Assembly (NCBI RefSeq): GCF_030818075.1
Contig: NZ_JAUSZZ010000001.1
Span: 1,736,001-1,800,000, forward strand
Direction: 5' to 3'
Source: Microbacterium proteolyticum
GTDB lineage: Bacteria; Actinomycetota; Actinomycetes; Actinomycetales; Microbacteriaceae
Length of the DNA: 64,000 nucleotides
Shown: piece after piece, positions 56,635-64,000 of the stretch
Position numbering within the stretch: the stretch's first letter is position 1
How the letters are laid out: each line of letters starts with the position of its first letter
Notes under the pieces: generated by a model
What the model was told of the DNA's origin: nothing
The model's input: only the letters and a program-made list of their open reading frames with translations
Databases searched by the model: none
Position numbers and translations under genes: made by a program

Positions 56635-57432
56635 ATGGACTCCTCACTGCGCGCCGAGCTGGATACTCTGCGGTTGCGTGCCTACGGACCCCGGGAGGAC
56701 GGCGCCCTCGACGCCGAGACGGTGCGACGCTTGCAGGAGCTGGAAGCACGCGCTCGCGATGCCGGCAGCGTCCACTCTGGATCGCAGGGGACATCCGAAT
56801 CACCCGTCCCCGCGGAGGATTCACCGTCGACGTCCCTTCGAGAGTCCCAGGGAGTCTCTGCTGCGGATGCGGTCATCCCCCGGGAAACGCGTGAGCACCA
56901 CCGTGTGCGCCGGTCCTGGCGGACGCCCGGGCGCGTGACGTTGGCGCTGTGGGCGATGTCGGTTGCCGCCTCGGCCGGGCTCGCTGCCGCCGCGACGTAC
57001 TCGGTGGCGGCGATCCTGCCCGTCGCCGTTGTCGATGACGCGCCCCAGATCGCCACCCTCACCCCCGACCCCGCCATCACCGTTCCTGTCGGGTTCAACG
57101 GCGCGGGAGCCAGTTCCGTCGCGTATGAGTTCTACGGTCTCACGCTGTTCGAGACGTCTTATGGCATCTTCGGCGGCGGTGGCGGTGGCGACTGCTTCGC
57201 CGCCGTTCTGACCGCCGACATCCCGGAGGGGGACGAGATCCAGGGCGGATACTCCATGTCGGGTCCGTCCTACGGCGGATGCCGCGTCGGTGATTTCCCC
57301 GCCACCATCACGATGTCAGCCGATAGCTCGGCCCCACCTGAGCTGCGCGAGCAATTCCGCGACGGTGCGCTGAAGTTCGTCAAAGACGGCGACCGCATCG
57401 GCGTGTTCCTCGGTGAGAACCCGAGAGACTGA
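56635..57432 (+). CDS. Unknown membrane-anchored protein, paralogue of 60475-61263
   Basis: 265 residues. N-terminal motif LRAELDTLRLRAYGP...VRRLQELE, then a disordered Ser/Glu-rich linker (about 45-90), one helix (TLALWAMSVAASAGLAAAATYSVAAI, about 100-125), and an extracellular domain. That domain has paired cysteines in DCFAAVLTADI and YGGCRVGDFPATITM, and ends RIGVFLGENPRD. Shares all these with the protein at 60475. A Gly run (GGGGGG) precedes the first Cys. No named family recognised. Confidence 0.8.
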   Translation: MDSSLRAELDTLRLRAYGPREDGALDAETVRRLQELEARARDAGSVHSGSQGTSESPVPAEDSPSTSLRESQGVSAADAVIPRETREHHRVRRSWRTPGRVTLALWAMSVAASAGLAAAATYSVAAILPVAVVDDAPQIATLTPDPAITVPVGFNGAGASSVAYEFYGLTLFETSYGIFGGGGGGDCFAAVLTADIPEGDEIQGGYSMSGPSYGGCRVGDFPATITMSADSSAPPELREQFRDGALKFVKDGDRIGVFLGENPRD

Positions 57433-57624
57433 CCTCTTCTCCCACGCGCTCGCATCGCAGGGGCCGGTCCCGACGGCCGGCGAGGCTCGCGGGGCTGTCC
57501 CCCTGCCCACACCACCACGTCCCGGTGAGGGCGGTGACCACCGCGGTCAGGGTCGGTCGCGCGCGGTTCCGTGTACGCGCAGACGAGCGTCGGTTCGGCC
57601 GCGGCGAGGAGCGCCAGAACCGGC

Positions 57625-58467
57625 CTACGCGCCGTCGGAGGGACGTCCGCCATCGCGAGCCCGCCCCCGGATGACGTAGCGGCGCTCGATCCCGACGGTC
57701 TCGGAACCCCACGCGCTCGCCGCGACGCGACGCTGGTGCGCGTCGAACGCGGCCTCGTCGATGAAACGTTCGTCGACCCGCCAGACGCGGGCGTCGGCCG
57801 TCGGGGCGACGTCGAAGGCGAGGCATCCGGGCTCGGCGCGGGTGAGGGCGATGTGCTCAGGGAGAAGGGCGCGCACCCGGGCCGCTTCGCCCTCGTTCGC
57901 GCACCGCAACTCGCCCGACAGCGTCACCTCGGGCCCGCGCGGCACGGGCGTCGTCACTCCGCTGAGCCAGTCGCGACGCAACACGCTGTAGGCGATGGAT
58001 GCCATCGGTGCTCCGCCTTCGACCGGCCAGCCGTCGCGGTAGTACGCCTCGCGTACCCACCCGCTCTTGTCGAATGTCCGCTGCATCGCGATGTTGTCTT
58101 CGCGGGTCTGCCCCTCGAATCGCACGACGCCCGGGCGCGTGCGGAAGACGTGCTCACTCGCGAGGGCGAGCGCCCGGGTACCGATGCCGTGTCCGCGCCA
58201 CCGCTCGGCGAGACGCAGATCGATCAGGGCGGTCGCGTCGGCGAGGTCGTCGAGGCGCACGAGTCCGACGCGCCCGTGCTCGCCGTCGTCGAGCCAGAAC
58301 GCCTCGACGGCGTCGCCGCCCCAGGTCCCCTCGTCGATGGCCGCCGCCACCTGGGTGCGGGTGGGGTGAGAGCGAACGTGGAAGGGGAAGGCGTTCGAGG
58401 TGAGGAACGCGATCAGCTCCTCGCGGTCTCGGCCGGTCGCGTCGAGGCGGGTGAGGGAGAGGGGCAC
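57625..58467 (-). CDS. GNAT acetyltransferase fused to an ABM-type monooxygenase domain
   Basis: 280 residues. Residues 1-170 are a GNAT domain (LIDLRLAERWRGHGIGTRALALA, motif A; NIAMQRTFDKSGWVREAYYRDGW). Residues about 180-270 are an antibiotic-biosynthesis-monooxygenase/YgiN-like domain (VTLSGELRCANEGEAARVRALLPEHIALTRAEPGCLAFDV). Both ends look intact. The combination suggests small-molecule modification; substrate unknown. Confidence 0.85.
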   Translation of the reverse strand: MPLSLTRLDATGRDREELIAFLTSNAFPFHVRSHPTRTQVAAAIDEGTWGGDAVEAFWLDDGEHGRVGLVRLDDLADATALIDLRLAERWRGHGIGTRALALASEHVFRTRPGVVRFEGQTREDNIAMQRTFDKSGWVREAYYRDGWPVEGGAPMASIAYSVLRRDWLSGVTTPVPRGPEVTLSGELRCANEGEAARVRALLPEHIALTRAEPGCLAFDVAPTADARVWRVDERFIDEAAFDAHQRRVAASAWGSETVGIERRYVIRGRARDGGRPSDGA

Positions 58468-58629
58468 CGCTCCAGCGTAGACAGCCGGCTCGCGGCATCC
58501 TGTCTGTCTCCTGCGCTGCCGTCGGGGTGGACGTGGGCGGCGCTCGGCGCCTACGCCGTCGCGTGGGACGAGTACCTCGTCATGCAGACGATCGGCCGAT
58601 CCCGCGGGTCTGCGGCTGCGCGCTGAGCA

Positions 58630-59109
58630 TCACCGTCGCTCGAGGCACACGAGTCCTTCGCGGTCGTCCCACGACGGGACCGGTGCGAAGCCGAGCCGCC
58701 GGTAGAGCCGGAGGGCGTCCTCGCGCCACTCCCACACCGACAGGCGGACGGGCGACACGGTACCCTCGACCGCCGCGGCGATGAGAGCGGCTCCCACGCC
58801 CTTTCCGCGTGCGGTCGGGGTCGTCCAGAGGCGCGACACCTCCGTCGCATCCGGCGAGGTGGAGACGACGACGATGCCGCAATCCTCCTCGTCGACCGCG
58901 GCGAGCAGCACACGTCGCCCGTGGAAGGCGGCGGCCGGGTCGGCGATCTCGCGCGCATAGCGCCCGGGGAGCGGGGCGTCCGCGGCGGTCAGCCCGTGCT
59001 CGGCTTTCTCGCTCTCCGTCTGGCGGAGGTACGCGCCGACGAGGGCGGAGACGACAGCGGCGTCGCGCGGGAAGAGCGCGGTGCGAACGGTCGCGGCGCC
59101 GGGCGTCAC
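58630..59109 (-). CDS. GNAT family N-acetyltransferase
   Basis: 159 residues. Motif A is VSRLWTTPTARGKGVGAALIAAAVE near residue 90, with ALRLYRRLGFAPVP at the C-terminus. Its GTG start overlaps the stop of the small gene upstream (GTGA). The 162 bases before its 3' end (58468-58629) contain no convincing gene. Confidence 0.88.
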   Translation of the reverse strand: MTPGAATVRTALFPRDAAVVSALVGAYLRQTESEKAEHGLTAADAPLPGRYAREIADPAAAFHGRRVLLAAVDEEDCGIVVVSTSPDATEVSRLWTTPTARGKGVGAALIAAAVEGTVSPVRLSVWEWREDALRLYRRLGFAPVPSWDDREGLVCLERR

Positions 59110-59255
59110 GGCTGCGGCTCGCCCGGGTCACGGCGGACTGCCCGCGCGGCCGAGGCCATCTCGTCGCGGACGGCTTTGCGGACAACCCCGTACACGGCGT
59201 ACAGCATGACGGCCGCGAGCGTGACGAGCAGAACGAGCTGGGTGAGTGCGTCCAT
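59106..59255 (-). CDS. 49-residue single-helix membrane protein
   Basis: MDALTQLVLLVTLAAVMLYA begins a single hydrophobic helix, followed by VYGVVRKAVRDEM and an Arg/Pro tail. The GTGA overlap with the GNAT start supports translation. Function unknown; too short for most annotation length limits. Confidence 0.6.
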   Translation of the reverse strand: MDALTQLVLLVTLAAVMLYAVYGVVRKAVRDEMASAARAVRRDPGEPQP

Positions 59256-59350
59256 ACGACCAGGCTGTCATGCCCTGGCGGCGGTTCCCAGAGCCGGGAA
59301 CCACTTCGGGATGCCGACGGTGTCGGCATCCCGAATCGACGGCGTCGTGG

Positions 59351-60385
59351 TCAAACGGTCGCGAGCGTCGGCTGCCACCCCAGGGCAGGCGCGACATGTT
59401 TCGCGAAGTTCTCGACCAGCCGCAGGTTGAATTCGACGCCCATCTGGCTCGGGATGGTCAGCATCAGCGTGTCGGCGCTCATCACGGCGGCGTCGTTCTG
59501 CAGCTGCTCGACGAGCTTGTCGGGTGTCGCCGCGTACGTCTTGCCGAAGGTCGATCGCATACCGTCGATGACCCCGATCTGGTCGCTTCCCGCCGACCCG
59601 CCGAAGTACATCTCGTCTTCGGCGGTGACGATCGGGAAGATGCTGCGGCTGACCGAGGTGCGCGGTTCGCCCTCGTGACCGGCCTCGCGCCAGGCGGCGC
59701 GGAACGCGTCGAGCTGCTGCGCCTGCAACAGGTCGAAGGGCGTGCCGTCCGCCTCGGTGAGAAGCGTCGACGACATGAGGTTGACGCCGATGCGGCCCGC
59801 CCACTCAGCGGTGGCTGTCGTGCCGGCGCCCCACCAGACGCGCGTGCGGAGCCCGGGAGAATGCGGCTCGATGCGCTGCAGACCCGTGCCGCCGCCGAAG
59901 GGGCTCAGCGGGTCGCGCTCGGCGAGGCCCTCGCCGTCGATGGCCCGCAGGAAGAGGTCGAAGTGCTCGCGGGCGATATCGCCGCCGCGCGGGTCCTGTG
60001 AACCGGTGTAGCCGAACGCCTCGTAGCCGCGGACGACGGACTCGGGTGAGCCACGGCTGACGCCGAGCGCGAGCCGGTTGCCGCTGATGAGGTCGACGGA
60101 TGCCGCCTCCTCGGCGAGCATCAGCGGGTTCTCGTACCGCATGTCGATGACGCCGGTGCCCACCTCGATGCGGGAGGTGCGCGCGGCGATCGCGGCGAGG
60201 AGCGGCATGGGTGCGGCCTGCTGCCGGGCGAAGTGGTGCACCCGGAACGAGACGCCGTTGACGCCGAGGTCGTCCATGCCCTGGGCGAGGTCGATCGCCT
60301 GCAACATGGAGTCGCCGGCGGTCAGCTGACGCCCGCCGCCGAGGGGGCCGTAGTGGCCGAAGGAGAGGGTGCCGAAGGAGCGCAT
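59351..60385 (-). CDS. LLM-class flavin-dependent oxidoreductase
   Basis: 344 residues, luciferase-like monooxygenase fold. Recognisable stretches are VSFRVHHFARQQAAPMPLLAAIAARTSRIEVGTGVIDMRYENPLMLAEEAASVDLISGNRLALGVSRGSPE in pieces, near residues 45-115. It would use reduced flavin from a separate reductase. Substrate unknown. Divergent from the gene at 60475. Confidence 0.88.
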   Translation of the reverse strand: MRSFGTLSFGHYGPLGGGRQLTAGDSMLQAIDLAQGMDDLGVNGVSFRVHHFARQQAAPMPLLAAIAARTSRIEVGTGVIDMRYENPLMLAEEAASVDLISGNRLALGVSRGSPESVVRGYEAFGYTGSQDPRGGDIAREHFDLFLRAIDGEGLAERDPLSPFGGGTGLQRIEPHSPGLRTRVWWGAGTTATAEWAGRIGVNLMSSTLLTEADGTPFDLLQAQQLDAFRAAWREAGHEGEPRTSVSRSIFPIVTAEDEMYFGGSAGSDQIGVIDGMRSTFGKTYAATPDKLVEQLQNDAAVMSADTLMLTIPSQMGVEFNLRLVENFAKHVAPALGWQPTLATV

Positions 60386-60474
60386 GTCGGGTGCAACGCG
60401 ACGCTCTCTGATCTATTCCCACGCATGGACCATTCGATGGCCCCGGATGGTCTCGGGTGTGGAACCATTCAAGG

Positions 60475-61263
60475 ATGGACGACGACGTACGCCACGAGCT
60501 GCGTCACCTGCGCGCACGGGCCTACGGTCCGGATGCCGACATCGACGACGATCCGGCCGCGGTCGCCAGGCTCACCGCCCTCGAGGAGCTGGAGCGCGGG
60601 GAACGCACTCCCCGGCCGCCGCAGCCGGCGACGCCCGCGCACGCCTCGCAGGGGCAGGTCGTCGCGTCCCGCGTCGAGACGGCGGCATCCGGAACCGAGG
60701 ACGACGAGGTCGGCCCGGATGACGACGAGGACGCAGCCGAGGCCGTCCGCGAGCGACGCCCCCTCGTGCGGTCGCGTCGCAATGTGTGGGCGTGGGCGAT
60801 CTCCCTGGCCGTGGTCACGGCGCTCGCGAGCGCAGCGACCGCGCTCTCGGTGACGTTCGTCCCCGTGCCGAGCTCCGTGGGCGCTCCGCAGGTCGGCACG
60901 CTCGAGCTCGACCCCGACGGCGAGACGCCCGCGATCTTCGGTCAGCAGACCGGCGATGAACGCGCGTTCCGGGACTACTTCGGAGTGACCGCGTTCAGCG
61001 GGTTCGTGCGGGTGGATGCCGCGGAGAACCGCAGTCCGTGCATCTATCTGCTCGCGACGGAGGAGATCTCCGCACAGGAGTCGCGCGGCATCAGCGGCAA
61101 TTTCGTCTACGGCGGATGCGGTGCGGGCATCTTCCCCGCCACGGTGGAGTTCGTGGTCGCGGACGGCATGCCGGAGGCGTTCGTCGAGCGGTTCCCCGTC
61201 GGCACGAGCGTGCAGTTCGTCTTCGACGGGGAGAACGTGGGCGTCTTCGCCGACGGCGGCTGA
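60475..61263 (+). CDS. Unknown membrane-anchored protein, paralogue of 56635-57432
   Basis: 262 residues. N-terminal LRHELRHLRARAYGPDAD...VARLTALEELE, an acidic linker, one helix (VWAWAISLAVVTALASAATALSV, about 105-128), then an extracellular domain with cysteines in SPCIYLLATEEI and YGGCGAGIFPATVEF and the ending NVGVFADGG. These match the paralogue 4 kb away. Starting ATG at 60475 with AAGG just before. Function unknown. Confidence 0.8.
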   Translation: MDDDVRHELRHLRARAYGPDADIDDDPAAVARLTALEELERGERTPRPPQPATPAHASQGQVVASRVETAASGTEDDEVGPDDDEDAAEAVRERRPLVRSRRNVWAWAISLAVVTALASAATALSVTFVPVPSSVGAPQVGTLELDPDGETPAIFGQQTGDERAFRDYFGVTAFSGFVRVDAAENRSPCIYLLATEEISAQESRGISGNFVYGGCGAGIFPATVEFVVADGMPEAFVERFPVGTSVQFVFDGENVGVFADGG

Positions 61264-61377
61264 GGGGAAGCGACAGCTTCGAGGAACGGAGCGCCGGGGC
61301 TTGCTGCTCGCCCCGCCGTGCACGGAGAAGAGCCGCCCTCGCGGCGATGTCGCGTGCGCCAATGAGAGGGTGGGGGA

Positions 61378-63972
61378 GTGACCCCCCTTCTCGAGCACGT
61401 GCCCGCCGGTGCCGACCCGGACGCCGTGTACCTCGGTTTCGTCGAGTGGGCGGCCTCGCGCGGCCTCACGCTCTACCCCGCGCAGGACGAGGCAATCATC
61501 GAGATCGTGTCGGGCGCGAACGTCATCCTGTCGACCCCGACCGGCACGGGCAAGTCGCTCGTCGCGGTGGCCGCGCACGCGGCATCCCTCGCCCGGGGCG
61601 GCCGCACCTACTACACGGCGCCGATCAAGGCGCTCGTGAGCGAGAAGTTCTTCGCGCTCGTCGAGATCTTCGGCGCCGAGAACGTCGGGATGGTCACGGG
61701 CGACTCCTCCGTCAACGCCGACGCACCCATCGTGTGCTGCACGGCCGAGATCCTCGCCAACCTCGCCCTTCGGCAGGGAGCGGATGCCAACGTCGACCAG
61801 GTCGTGATGGACGAGTTCCACTACTACGGCGAGGTCGACCGCGGCTGGGCGTGGCAGGTGCCGCTGCTGCTGTTGACGCGGGCGCAATTCATCCTCATGT
61901 CGGCCACCCTCGGCGACGTGACCGACACCGCCGACGACCTCTCCCGCCGCACGGGCCGGCCCACCGCCCGTGTGACCGGTGTCGAGCGCCCCGTACCGCT
62001 GCACTTCGAGTACGCCCGGACGCCGGTGCACGAGACCGTGCAGGAGCTGCTCGACACGCGCCAGGCGCCGATCTACGTCGTGCACTTCTCGCAGGCCGCC
62101 GCGATGGAGCGGGCGCAGGCGCTGTCATCCATCCGCATCATCGGGCGCGAGCAGCGCGATGAGATCGCCGAGGCGATCGGCGGGTTCCGCTTCACGACCG
62201 GGTTCGGCAAGACCCTGTCGCGCTACGTAAGGGCGGGCATCGGCGTGCACCACGCCGGAATGCTCCCGCGGTACCGGCGCCTGGTCGAGACGCTCGCGCA
62301 GCGGGGACTCCTGCGGGTCATCTGCGGAACCGACACGCTCGGCGTCGGCATCAACGTGCCGATCCGCACCGTGCTGATGACGGCGCTGACCAAGTACGAC
62401 GGCACCCGCATGCGCCAGCTCTCGGCGCGCGAGTTCCACCAGATCGCGGGTCGCGCCGGTCGGGCGGGCTACGACACCGCGGGAACCGTCGTCGTGATGG
62501 CGCCGGATCACGAGATCGAGAACGCCGCCCAAATCCTGAAGGCCGGCGACGACCTCAAGAAGCAGAAGAAGATCGTGCGCAAGAAGGCGCCGCAAGGCTT
62601 CGTCAACTGGACCGAGCAGAGCTACGACCGTCTCGTCGCCGCCGAGCCCGAGCCGCTCGTGCCGCAGATGAAGCTGTCGGCCGCGATGCTCATCAACGTC
62701 ATCGCGCGCGGCGGCGACGTCTTTGGAAACGTCCGCGCCCTCGTCTTCGACAACCACGAGCCGCGCGCCCGCCAGTACGACCTCGCCCGCCGGGCCCTGG
62801 CGATCTTCCGCACCCTGGTTCAGGCCGGCGTGGTCGAGGTCGTCCCTCCACCGCGTGAGGGGTCAGATTTTGTCGCCTCAGAGGGGGGCCAGGCGACAGA
62901 TTCTGACTCCTCACGCATCAGGCTCACTGTCGACCTGCAGCCGAACTTCGCGCTCAACCAGCCGCTGTCGCCGTTCGCGCTCGCCGCGATCGAGATGCTC
63001 GACCCCGAGGTCGAGCTGGGACGGGGGCCGGATGCCACGACGCCCGCCGGCGGCGTGGGCACCGGGCACTACGCGCTCGACGTCGTCAGCGTCATCGAGG
63101 CGACCCTCGACGACCCGCGCCCGATCCTGTCGCAGCAGCAGTTCCGCGCCCGCGGCGAGGCGGTCGCGGCGATGAAGCGCGAGGGCATCGAGTACGACGA
63201 GCGCATGGAACTGCTCGAGGAGATCACCTGGCCGAAGCCGCTCGATGAACTGCTCGCGCAAGCGTACGAGGTGTTCGCGTCGAGTCAGCCGTGGATCCGC
63301 GACTTCGAGCTGTCGCCCAAGTCGGTCGTGCGTGACATGTTCGAGCGGGCGTGCTCGTTCGGCGAGTACGTGTCGCTGTACCAGCTCGCCCGCAGCGAGG
63401 GGCTCGTGCTGCGGTACCTCAGCGACGCGTACCGCGCGATCCGCCAGACCGTGCCGGTCGACGCGCAGACGCCCGACCTGCTCGACCTCATCGCGTGGCT
63501 CGGCGAGCTCGTTCGGCAGGTCGACTCCAGCCTCGTCGACGAGTGGGAGCAGCTCATCAACCCGGCCGACGATCCGGACGCCCCCGTCGTCCCGCCAGCG
63601 CCGCCGTCGATCCTCACCAATCGGCGCGCGTTCGTCGTGCTCGTGCGCAACGAGATGTTCCGCCGCGTCCAGCTCGCCGCGCTGCAGAAGGACGACGAGC
63701 TCATCGAGCTGGACCCCGACCTCGACTGGCCCGGGATTCTCGACAGCTACTTCGACGAGCACGAAGCCATCGGCACCGGGGGAGCGGCGCGCTCCTCCGC
63801 GCTCGTCGCCATCGACGAGTCCGCGGCCCCCGAGGGGTTGTGGCGGGTCGAGCAGACGATCGACGACCCCGCGGGCGACCACGATTGGCGCATCCGCGCG
63901 GAGGTCGACCTCGCGGCCTCGGATGAGGAGGGGACGGCCGTCGTGCGGGTGACCGAGGTGTTGCGGCTCTGA
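61378..63972 (+). CDS. DEAD/DEAH-box (Ski2-like) helicase with DUF3516
   Basis: 864 residues. Motif I STPTGTGKS near residue 59, DEFH box VVMDEFHYYGE, motif III MSATLGD, and motif VI QIAGRAGRAGYD. The rest is the DUF3516 C-terminal region. Likely an RNA helicase; exact role unknown. GTG start at 61378. Residues about 493-514 are encoded by the palindromic element at 62853-62916, an in-frame insert in a linker between the helicase core and DUF3516. Confidence 0.9.
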   Translation: MTPLLEHVPAGADPDAVYLGFVEWAASRGLTLYPAQDEAIIEIVSGANVILSTPTGTGKSLVAVAAHAASLARGGRTYYTAPIKALVSEKFFALVEIFGAENVGMVTGDSSVNADAPIVCCTAEILANLALRQGADANVDQVVMDEFHYYGEVDRGWAWQVPLLLLTRAQFILMSATLGDVTDTADDLSRRTGRPTARVTGVERPVPLHFEYARTPVHETVQELLDTRQAPIYVVHFSQAAAMERAQALSSIRIIGREQRDEIAEAIGGFRFTTGFGKTLSRYVRAGIGVHHAGMLPRYRRLVETLAQRGLLRVICGTDTLGVGINVPIRTVLMTALTKYDGTRMRQLSAREFHQIAGRAGRAGYDTAGTVVVMAPDHEIENAAQILKAGDDLKKQKKIVRKKAPQGFVNWTEQSYDRLVAAEPEPLVPQMKLSAAMLINVIARGGDVFGNVRALVFDNHEPRARQYDLARRALAIFRTLVQAGVVEVVPPPREGSDFVASEGGQATDSDSSRIRLTVDLQPNFALNQPLSPFALAAIEMLDPEVELGRGPDATTPAGGVGTGHYALDVVSVIEATLDDPRPILSQQQFRARGEAVAAMKREGIEYDERMELLEEITWPKPLDELLAQAYEVFASSQPWIRDFELSPKSVVRDMFERACSFGEYVSLYQLARSEGLVLRYLSDAYRAIRQTVPVDAQTPDLLDLIAWLGELVRQVDSSLVDEWEQLINPADDPDAPVVPPAPPSILTNRRAFVVLVRNEMFRRVQLAALQKDDELIELDPDLDWPGILDSYFDEHEAIGTGGAARSSALVAIDESAAPEGLWRVEQTIDDPAGDHDWRIRAEVDLAASDEEGTAVVRVTEVLRL
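62853..62916 (+). repeat. Palindromic element inside the helicase gene
   Basis: GCGTGAGGGGTCAGA begins and TCTGACTCCTCACGC ends the element, with inner arms TGTCGCCT/AGGCGACA. The flanking codons are in frame, so the helicase encodes REGS-x2-VAS-x-G-x-QAT-x2-D-x-SR here, the same pattern and frame as in cydD. Confidence 0.92.
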
Positions 63973-64000
63973 GCGCTCCTCCCGGAGACGGACCGGGTGA

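Noticed and set aside
58468..58626. Possible small membrane gene ending at 58626
   Set aside because: The segment WTWAALGAYAVAW looks protein-like, but there is no usable start codon in frame in the gap; it may be a remnant.

Overview
The window is about 64 kb of very GC-rich DNA. GTG starts are common and neighbouring genes often share 4-base ATGA or GTGA overlaps. Gene content (cydABDC, MmyB-type and IclR regulators, DUF3516 helicase, Rieske-type betaine demethylase, Arthrobacter-like dimethylglycine oxidase) points to an actinobacterium of the Microbacteriaceae, most likely Microbacterium or a close relative. No phage, plasmid, insertion sequence, tRNA, rRNA or CRISPR array was seen.

Layout. 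1-6650: a truncated PAP2 phosphatase, a HerA-like ATPase, an MHS-family transporter and an NAD(P)-binding/DUF2867 protein. 7300-19399: a molybdenum-cofactor and molybdate-uptake island (mog-moaE on +; moaA-moeB-moeA-moaC-moaD on -; a TOBE/HTH protein; modABC), interrupted by an EEP nuclease-like protein and an SDR/MmyB-regulator pair. 20088-26928: cydABDC for cytochrome bd oxidase, with a divergent PadR regulator. 27025-34775: copper-responsive csoR/HMA pair, an ABC transporter beside a two-component system, DUF151 nuclease, gnd and an RNase H. 34867-54898: a large choline/glycine-betaine catabolic region. 54905-63972: an epimerase, a YiaA-like protein, two paralogous unknown membrane proteins, acetyltransferases, an LLM oxidoreductase and a Ski2-like helicase.

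The catabolic region is almost a complete pathway: uptake (proVWX), choline to betaine aldehyde to glycine betaine (betA, betB), betaine to dimethylglycine (gbcAB), dimethylglycine to sarcosine (dmg), sarcosine to glycine (soxA), glycine to serine (glyA) and serine to pyruvate (sdaA). A tandem glycine riboswitch precedes glyA-sdaA. An IclR regulator starts the region, and TGTTGCGC-type sites lie before iclR, gbcA, betA and glyA.

The least expected signals are repeats. (i) A 64-bp palindrome family occurs twice between genes and twice inside genes (cydD and the helicase), in the same reading frame both times, encoding related 21-residue peptides. (ii) The moaC/moaD and modA/modB translational-coupling junctions have been tandemly multiplied, giving a ladder of mini-ORFs and a row of in-frame GTG codons. 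(iii) Several intergenic gaps are filled with different tandem repeats (102 bp, 19 bp, GC-only low complexity). (iv) The 7-mer GGATGCC/GGCATCC is strikingly frequent and coincides with use of the otherwise uncommon codons GAT and GCA.
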